Shown one piece after another: positions 21,393-26,930 of a DNA stretch of 26,930 nucleotides; position 1 is the stretch's first letter, and each line of letters begins with the position of its first letter. A program made the position numbers and the translations under genes. Source of the DNA: UBA1413 sp964461455 (lineage in GTDB: Bacteria > Bacteroidota > Bacteroidia > Bacteroidales > Prolixibacteraceae); the NCBI GenBank assembly GCA_964461455.1, contig CAYWUJ010000033.1, forward strand, positions 1 to 26,930, read 5' to 3'. The notes beneath the pieces were generated by a model. It worked only from the letters and a program-made list of their open reading frames with translations, was not told the origin of the DNA and made no database searches.

Positions 21393-22652
21393 TTATTTCT
21401 TTAAAAGGCGGAGTGCTTTGTCAAGACGGATGCTTTTCCCCTCCCTGAAAGCGACGATGGTGGCGTCGGGAAAGTTACGCTGGGCGCGGACCATTGTTTT
21501 TTCAGCCTCGGCATAGTTTCTGTAGTTTCCTGCCAGGTAAGTGTACGTCCCGTTTTCCTCCCCGACCTGTACGTCATCGAATTCCGTGAACAGGGGTGAT
21601 TCAGCTGAGAGGGGCTCCCCGGTGGTGAGAAGGTGTACTTTAAACATGATGTTGCTGCCTTCCTGCTGTGCGGCGCCCGGGGTGACATAAACCTCCTTTC
21701 CCAGGTTAATGGCTGAAAAGTGGAGATACCGTTTGGGGTTGGTGCGGATATCGGATAACAGCTGTTCCAGGTTGGAGGTCAGTCCGGTTAGATTGTTATA
21801 GAGCTGGTCGTCGTTAAGCAGCAGGCCAGCGCTGCTTTGGTCGGAATTGGCTTTTTCCAGGATTCCCTCCAGGGAGTTTACGGCAGCCGATACGTCGGCC
21901 AGGACCGGACCGAGGGGTTGGGCGGCCAGGGTGTCGGAGAACTGGGAGAGTTTTGAAACGATGTTGGTAAACCTTTCGGAGTTGTTGTTCAGTGCCCCGC
22001 TGAAACCTTCCATGTTGCGGATCAGTCCGCTGACATTCCCTTTTTCGGCTGACATCAGCTCCTGAAGGTCGGCCGAGGTCTTTTCCAGGTTGTAGATGGT
22101 GCGGTTAATGTTGGCAAAGCTTTCTGAGAGGTTTTCGCGGGCGTCTTCGTTGAAGATGACTGTGAGTACGGTGATGGCCGAATCGAGGGTCGACAGGAGC
22201 TCTTCCGCCTTATTTTTCAGGGGAAGCACCTGGAGGCTCACCTGTTCCTTCAGGTCACTTTCTATTTCTCCGGGAATGGTGTCCCCGGTGGCATAAAAGG
22301 CCGTTTCATTACTGAAGTTGAGTTTTACCGAACGGGTGCCCATGATGTCACTGCTGACGATGCGGGCTACCGAGTTGAGGGGGATTTTGAAATCTTTGTC
22401 GAGCATAAAGGTGACCACCAGATCTCCGCTATGGTCTTCGGCAAATTTGATTTTCTTCACATTTCCCACCCGGTACCCGTTAAAAGTCACGGGACTCGAC
22501 TCGAGCAAACCGTCGATTCTTTCGTAACGCGTGTAGTAGTATTCTACCGGTTTGAAAAAGTCATGACCTTTCAGGTAACTCAGCCCCCATACCAGGGAGG
22601 TCAGGGAAAAAACCATCAGAATACCCAGTCTGGCATATTTCGAAATCTTCAT
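21393..22652 (-). CDS. mlaD: MCE/MlaD-family lipid-transport protein with C-terminal SPOR-like domain
   Basis: A 419-residue protein anchored by an N-terminal helix (MKISKYARLGILMVFSLTSL). The MCE domain (about 35-115) includes GLLESSPVTFNGYRVGNVKK. A long helical, probably coiled-coil region follows (about 130-300). The last 75 residues form a SPOR-like domain: MFKVHLLTTGEPLS, FDDVQVGEENGTYTYLAG, AEAEKTMVRAQRNFPDATIV. This tail aligns with the SPOR region of the amidase encoded just upstream. MlaD proteins carry phospholipids between membranes; SPOR binds peptidoglycan stripped of stem peptides. Usual Bacteroidota MlaD proteins are about 300-330 residues, so the tail accounts for the extra length. 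Start: ATG 22652; the frame extends to a TTG at 22682, which is less likely. No MlaE/MlaF genes are visible. Confidence 0.85.
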   Translation of the reverse strand: MKISKYARLGILMVFSLTSLVWGLSYLKGHDFFKPVEYYYTRYERIDGLLESSPVTFNGYRVGNVKKIKFAEDHSGDLVVTFMLDKDFKIPLNSVARIVSSDIMGTRSVKLNFSNETAFYATGDTIPGEIESDLKEQVSLQVLPLKNKAEELLSTLDSAITVLTVIFNEDARENLSESFANINRTIYNLEKTSADLQELMSAEKGNVSGLIRNMEGFSGALNNNSERFTNIVSKLSQFSDTLAAQPLGPVLADVSAAVNSLEGILEKANSDQSSAGLLLNDDQLYNNLTGLTSNLEQLLSDIRTNPKRYLHFSAINLGKEVYVTPGAAQQEGSNIMFKVHLLTTGEPLSAESPLFTEFDDVQVGEENGTYTYLAGNYRNYAEAEKTMVRAQRNFPDATIVAFREGKSIRLDKALRLLKK

Positions 22653-22699
22653 CACCGTAATTTTTGGTGTAAAGGTATTCAAAACCGGGGAAAAGAAGT

Positions 22700-23944
22700 T
22701 CAGGGAAGTTCACTTTTCGACAGGGGGCGGGGCAACCCATTTTCAAAAATGACGATAAAAGCCTGGGGGAATTTCCCCGAAAGCCGTTTCTTTTCAGCCA
22801 TGGCCCCTGACAGAGTGTCGTATTTCCCCGAGTAGTACTTATAGAAGGGGGCGATCCTGACCTCATAGATATTTTTCTCACCCCTGAAGTTGGCCGGGGT
22901 AGGGGCCACTTCTTTGCCCACGGCGCCCACCTGCACGGCATACCAGGTGGCGGGACTGCTGCTTCCCTCTTTTTTGCCGGCTTTCACCGGGGCAGAAGAG
23001 ACACTCCCCGCTGCCGGGGTGGGATTGGGGTTTTCCTTCGGCGCTGGTGGAGTACTTCCTGCGGAGCTGTTTCCCTCTTTGGTAGCTCCGGGCTGTGTCC
23101 CTCCCGCCTTGGGACCACCGGACTCTTCGCCCCCCGCCATGGTAAACTGGCTTTTGCTGTCGATCTCCTTTTTATAGGCGCGGAAGGCCTCGAAAAGCGA
23201 TGCGGCCACCTTGGATTTTCCCGCCTCTGAGGTGAGGAACTTCCTCTCGGTGGGGTTGCTGATAAAGCCTATTTCTACCAGCACCCCGGGCATGGTGATT
23301 TGTCTGAGGACCAGAAAACCAGCCTGCTTGACCCCGCGGTCGGGGAGTTTCAGAGTACCGGTGAACTCATCCTGGATGTGCGCCGCCAGGGAGATGCTCT
23401 GGGACTGGTATTCCGACTGCATATTTTCAAACATGATGTAGGATTCGGTTTCATTGGGGTTGAAACCTTCGTAATTGGTGGAGTAGTCCTCTTCGAGGAG
23501 AATGACCGAGTTTTCCTTTTTGGCCACTTCTAGATTATCCTGACTGCGGTGGAGCCCCAGGGTGAAGGTCTCAGTTCCCCTTACCGAGGTTTGGGAGACC
23601 CAGTTGGCATGCATGGAGATAAACAGGTCGGCTTTATTCCTGACGGCCACTGATGCCCGGGCATGGAGGGGAATGAAAACATCCTTTGACCGGGTATAGA
23701 TCACGTTGACCCCGGGATAGGCATTGCTGATCATCTTTCCCAGACGCAGGCTGACATCAAGGACTATATCCTTTTCCCTGACTCCTGCAGAAACCGCTCC
23801 CGGGTCGTTGCCCCCGTGTCCGGGGTCTATCACAACTGTTTTCAGTTCCCTGCCCCCGGAAAAAGTTTGCGCTCCTGCGGTTGCGGCAAACCATAAAAGG
23901 CATAAAAACATTATGCTGGTTATTCTGGTATCTGTTGGTCTCAC
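22700..23944 (-). CDS. N-acetylmuramoyl-L-alanine amidase (Amidase_3) with SPOR-like domain
   Basis: A 414-residue secreted zinc amidase cleaving the bond between MurNAc and the stem peptide of peptidoglycan. Start GTG 23944 gives a signal peptide with basic residues (MRPTDTRITSIMFLCLL, cleavage after TAGAQ near 26); the internal ATG at 23911 would leave no basic N-region. The catalytic domain (about 34-265) has VVIDPGHGGNDPGA with His43, SMHANWV, and VEIGFISNPTE with the catalytic glutamate. A Gly/Ser/Pro-rich linker (about 270-338) precedes the SPOR-like domain (about 342-412: TWYAVQVGAVGKE, RIAPFYKYYSGKYD, FPQAFIVIFENG). It probably works at the division septum. It lies 47 nt upstream of the MlaD-like gene, same strand, and diverges from lptD. 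Confidence 0.92.
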   Translation of the reverse strand: MRPTDTRITSIMFLCLLWFAATAGAQTFSGGRELKTVVIDPGHGGNDPGAVSAGVREKDIVLDVSLRLGKMISNAYPGVNVIYTRSKDVFIPLHARASVAVRNKADLFISMHANWVSQTSVRGTETFTLGLHRSQDNLEVAKKENSVILLEEDYSTNYEGFNPNETESYIMFENMQSEYQSQSISLAAHIQDEFTGTLKLPDRGVKQAGFLVLRQITMPGVLVEIGFISNPTERKFLTSEAGKSKVAASLFEAFRAYKKEIDSKSQFTMAGGEESGGPKAGGTQPGATKEGNSSAGSTPPAPKENPNPTPAAGSVSSAPVKAGKKEGSSSPATWYAVQVGAVGKEVAPTPANFRGEKNIYEVRIAPFYKYYSGKYDTLSGAMAEKKRLSGKFPQAFIVIFENGLPRPLSKSELP

Positions 23945-23972
23945 TTTCCCCTGTTTTTATTCCTTATAACGG

Positions 23973-23980
23973 CAAAATTA
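23973..23980 (-). promoter_or_regulatory. Candidate amidase promoter
   Basis: The minus strand reads TAATTTTG, an exact TAnnTTTG, about 29 nt before the GTG start; the same octamer precedes fabI. It is back to back with the lptD promoter motif 53 nt away. Confidence 0.5.
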
Positions 23981-24033
23981 GAATTATTAGTATAATTTCA
24001 CGTTTGGCGGCTCTGATATAATAGCCTTATTTA

Positions 24034-24041
24034 TATTTTTG
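24034..24041 (+). promoter_or_regulatory. Candidate lptD promoter
   Basis: TATTTTTG on the plus strand is an exact TAnnTTTG, 36 nt before the ATG at 24078. A TTTG lies at 24003-24006, but the 27-nt spacing is longer than the usual 19-21. The motif covers the TTG at 24039, which makes that TTG an unlikely start codon. Confidence 0.45.
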
Positions 24042-24077
24042 CACACCACGGGCCGCGCCGGTAGCGGGAAATTCCGG

Positions 24078-26801
24078 ATGGGATTGAAGAGACTTCTTAT
24101 TACATATTTGCTGGCCCTGGCATCCCTTATGTCGGTTGGCCGGGTACTCCCGGATACTCTGTCGCAACAGCGCAGAAGCGGAGAGGTACGTCCTGACACG
24201 GCATTGAGGCTGATGATGGTCAATGACCGCTGGGTTTCCCCGGTGACAGAATCGCTGCGCTCTGACGATACGCTGCGGCTTCTGCCCCCCGGCCCCCGGT
24301 ATGCAGCCCCCGCCGATTCCCTTCCCACCGATTCCCTGTCCGCCGACAGTACCGAAAAGGTGGTCCTGGAAGCTCCCATTGACTATGTGGCCACTGATTC
24401 CATCATCGTCGCCTTTGACGGACAAAAGGTTTACCTCTACGGCGATGCCAAAATCAATTACATGGACATAGAGCTGACGGCCTATCATATGATCCTGGAC
24501 CTGGAAACCAAGGAGATATATGCCGAGGGAAGAGTCGACTCCACAGGAACCCTGGTGGGAAAACCGATCTTTCAGGAGGGGAGTGACAAGTTTGAATCCC
24601 GCACCCTGCGCTACAACTTCCAAACCCAGAAGGGGATCATTACCGATGTGGTGACCCAGCAGGGCGAGGGATTCGTGCACAGCGCCCTGACCAAAAAGAT
24701 TTCGCGTGATGAGTTCGTCCTCAAGCAGGGAAAATATACCACTTGTGATGCCGATCATCCCCACTTTTTTGTTCATCTCTCGAAAGCCAAGGTGATCTCC
24801 AACAAAAAAATCATCACCGGTCCGGCTTATATGGTTCTGGAAGATTTTCCCATCTATTTCCCCGTGCTCCCCTTTGGGTATTTCCCCAATTCACCGAAGT
24901 ATTCCTCGGGGATTCTGGTCCCCTCCTACGGGGAAGAGGGTAACAGGGGTTTTTTCCTGCGTGAAGGGGGATATTACTGGGCAGCGAATGAATATTTTGA
25001 TGTTTCGGCCAGGGGGGATCTTTACTCACGGGGTTCCTGGGCGACTAAGCTGCACACCAATTACCGGATGCGCTACCGTTTCAGCGGAGGCTTCGATTTC
25101 AGGTATGCCGTCAATGTTTACGGTGAGAAGGGACTCGACACCTATACCCGGTCGCCGCAATTCCAGGTCACCTGGTCACACAGCCAGGATGCCAAGGCCA
25201 ACCCCAACCGCTCATTCAGCGCAAATGTCAACTTCTCGACCAGCGGCTACGACAAGCAAAATTCCCTGTCGGCCGAGAGTTACCTGCGCACCCAGAAATC
25301 ATCAAGCATCTCCTATACCAAACGGTGGGAAAATTCACCCTTCAGTATGTCGGCTAACCTGCGCCATTCCCAGAACTCCACCGACTCATCGCTCACCCTC
25401 TCGCTGCCTGAGCTCACCTTTAACATGTCCAAGATCTATCCTCTGAAATTCAAGAACCGGAAAGGTTCAGCCAAGTGGTATGAACAGTTCGGCTTCAGCT
25501 ATTCTGCCAACATGCGCAATACCATCACGGCCAAAGAGAAGGATATCCTGAAGAAGAACTTTCTGACCGACTGGCAGAATGGTATTCAGCACAACCTGCC
25601 CATCTCGCTGCCGAGCTTCAATCTCTTCAAGCACATCAATATGAGCCCGAGTTTCAGCTATAGTGAAAAGTGGTATTTCAGCCATGTTGAGAAGAGTTAC
25701 CAACCTGACCAGACCTTTTATGACCGTAACGGAAGGCCGACACATGTAAAGACCGACACCATCACCGGACTGAAGCGCAACTATCAGTATTCCTATAGTC
25801 TGAGTGCCTCCACCAATATTTACGGGAATTTTATGCCCCGGAATCCCAAATCACGGATTAAGGGGATCAGGCACAAGCTCTCTCCGTCGGTCAGTTTCAG
25901 TTACAATCCCGATTTCGGAAATCCCAAATTCGGTTTCTGGAAGCAGGTGCAGACCGATTCCACAGGTAGAATGGACTACTATACCATTTTTGACGGGGGT
26001 ATCTACGGTTATGCCGGGCGGGGTGCCGCCGGGAATATCTCCTTTTCTCTCAACAATAATCTGGAGATGAAGGTGCAGGATATGAAGGATACCACGGGAA
26101 CCAATCCCTTCAAAAAGGTGAAGCTGATCGACAATCTGAGTCTGGCCACCTCTTATAACCTGATCGCCGACTCCATGAACCTGCAACCCATCAGCATCAG
26201 GGGAAGGACCACCGTGCAAGGGGTGGGAATCAACTTCGGCACCACGATCGACCCTTACATGACCGATAAGAACGGGATAAGGATCAACCGGTATGCCTGG
26301 AATTACAATAAGGGACTGGCCAAACTGGGACGGCTGACCAATGCCAACCTCTCCTTCGGCTTGCAATTCAACTCCAAGAAGGGTGAAAAGGAGTCGGAGA
26401 AGGCCAGGGATGCCATTGAGAATCAGCAGGAACTCCCCGGAGACTTCAGCAATTATATGGATTTCAATATCCCCTGGGATTTCGGGTTTGACTACACCTT
26501 CAATTATTCCCGGTTTAACCCCAACGAAAAGGGGAGGTTCACCCAGACGATCAATCTGAGGGGAAGTCTGAACATGACAAAAAACTGGCGGCTCAATATG
26601 AACACCAACTATGACATCATGGCCAGGGCCTTTTCCTTCACCAATTTCAGCGTACACCGCGATTTGCACTGTTGGGAGATGTCCCTCAACTTTGTGCCTT
26701 TCGGAAGGATGAAGAGTTACAGCTTTACCCTGAATGCCCGGTCGTCGATGCTGAGGGACCTGAAAGTTTCCAAACAGAGGAGTTTTTATGACAACTTCTG
26801 A
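24078..26801 (+). CDS. lptD: LPS-assembly outer-membrane protein LptD
   Basis: A 907-residue protein starting at ATG 24078 with signal peptide MGLKRLLITYLLALASLMSV. LptD forms the outer-membrane barrel that inserts lipopolysaccharide, with LptE as plug. The N-terminal OstA/LptA-like jellyroll (about 100-250) includes VYLYGDAKINYMDIELTAY and YAEGRVDSTGTLVGKPIF. The conserved KQGKYTTCDADHPHFFV and the turn PVLPFGYFPNSPKYSSGILVPSYG introduce the barrel. The rest alternates polar and aromatic residues as expected of beta strands and ends in Phe (SFYDNF), the outer-membrane signal. A Pro/Asp/Ser-rich stretch (about 75-95) links signal and jellyroll. Length is typical of the Bacteroidota form. An in-frame TTG at 24039 is inside the promoter motif and was not used. 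Confidence 0.93.
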   Translation: MGLKRLLITYLLALASLMSVGRVLPDTLSQQRRSGEVRPDTALRLMMVNDRWVSPVTESLRSDDTLRLLPPGPRYAAPADSLPTDSLSADSTEKVVLEAPIDYVATDSIIVAFDGQKVYLYGDAKINYMDIELTAYHMILDLETKEIYAEGRVDSTGTLVGKPIFQEGSDKFESRTLRYNFQTQKGIITDVVTQQGEGFVHSALTKKISRDEFVLKQGKYTTCDADHPHFFVHLSKAKVISNKKIITGPAYMVLEDFPIYFPVLPFGYFPNSPKYSSGILVPSYGEEGNRGFFLREGGYYWAANEYFDVSARGDLYSRGSWATKLHTNYRMRYRFSGGFDFRYAVNVYGEKGLDTYTRSPQFQVTWSHSQDAKANPNRSFSANVNFSTSGYDKQNSLSAESYLRTQKSSSISYTKRWENSPFSMSANLRHSQNSTDSSLTLSLPELTFNMSKIYPLKFKNRKGSAKWYEQFGFSYSANMRNTITAKEKDILKKNFLTDWQNGIQHNLPISLPSFNLFKHINMSPSFSYSEKWYFSHVEKSYQPDQTFYDRNGRPTHVKTDTITGLKRNYQYSYSLSASTNIYGNFMPRNPKSRIKGIRHKLSPSVSFSYNPDFGNPKFGFWKQVQTDSTGRMDYYTIFDGGIYGYAGRGAAGNISFSLNNNLEMKVQDMKDTTGTNPFKKVKLIDNLSLATSYNLIADSMNLQPISIRGRTTVQGVGINFGTTIDPYMTDKNGIRINRYAWNYNKGLAKLGRLTNANLSFGLQFNSKKGEKESEKARDAIENQQELPGDFSNYMDFNIPWDFGFDYTFNYSRFNPNEKGRFTQTINLRGSLNMTKNWRLNMNTNYDIMARAFSFTNFSVHRDLHCWEMSLNFVPFGRMKSYSFTLNARSSMLRDLKVSKQRSFYDNF

Positions 26802-26865
26802 CCTGGGTGACTGCACCGGAGAAATCAAAATATCCTCAATCCCCCGGCTTATTTGCTTTATCTGC

Positions 26866-26930
26866 ATGCAAAGACCTGAAAACCGGAAAAGACTGATAAA
26901 TATAACCATGTTGATGTATCTCCCTGGAGA
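26866..26930 (+). CDS. Possible start of a further gene, cut by the window end
   Basis: From ATG 26866 the frame stays open for 21 codons to the window edge (MQRPENRKRLINIT, then MLMYLPG). A second in-frame ATG lies at 26908. It is same-strand, 64 nt after lptD. Too short to identify; a random open stretch of this length is common, so this is only a pointer. Confidence 0.2.
   Translation, partial: MQRPENRKRLINITMLMYLPG

Overview
The window reads as a chromosomal segment of a Bacteroidota bacterium, most likely of the order Bacteroidales. The pointers are a complete aerotolerance (Bat) operon, a Bacteroidota-type LptD of about 900 residues, a UpxY/NusG-like antiterminator beside nucleotide-sugar genes, and nine exact copies of the Bacteroidota -7 promoter motif TAnnTTTG in front of genes. 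Two runs of exactly 100 N interrupt dnaA and a DUF58 gene, so this is a draft scaffold. Both genes lack more conserved protein than 100 bases could encode, so the N runs look like fixed-size placeholders.

Layout. 1-557 (-): 5' two-thirds of fabI with its own promoter. 717-8913 (-): moxR, DUF58 protein, a secreted/membrane BatD-like linker protein, batA, batB, batC, batD, batE, tightly packed with 4-8 nt overlaps at the promoter-proximal end. 9009-9494 (-): a small heat-shock protein with a strong Shine-Dalgarno and a perfect terminator. 9772-10527 (+): truA. 10693-11133 (+): an orphan lipoprotein. 11401-11635 (-): tRNA-Ser(GCU) and tRNA-Pro(UGG) with one promoter and one terminator. 11937-14869 (+): UDP-N-acetylhexosamine 6-dehydrogenase, NusG/UpxY-like factor and WlbA, which look like the first steps of a diacetamido-uronic acid pathway without the later steps. 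14934-15719 (-): a secreted DUF4350-type protein. 15857-15940 (-): tRNA-Leu(CAG). 16087-17406 (+): a FucP-like sugar transporter. 17548-18929 (-): pyrI and pyrB, preceded by a strongly structured RNA candidate. 19222-21104 (-): yigZ and dnaA, with an AT-rich region upstream of dnaA. 21393-23944 (-): an MCE/MlaD protein and an N-acetylmuramoyl-L-alanine amidase, both carrying a C-terminal SPOR-like domain. 24078-26801 (+): lptD, divergent from the amidase.

Most of the content is housekeeping: fatty acid synthesis, pyrimidine synthesis, replication initiation, tRNA and tRNA modification, and envelope biogenesis. No mobile element, CRISPR array or defence system is visible. The observations most worth following are the roughly 180-nt RNA candidate upstream of pyrB, whose 5' and 3' ends can pair in competition with its terminator; the MCE-SPOR fusion next to a SPOR amidase and LptD; and the short nucleotide-sugar locus with its own antiterminator. 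None of these amounts to a demonstrated new system.
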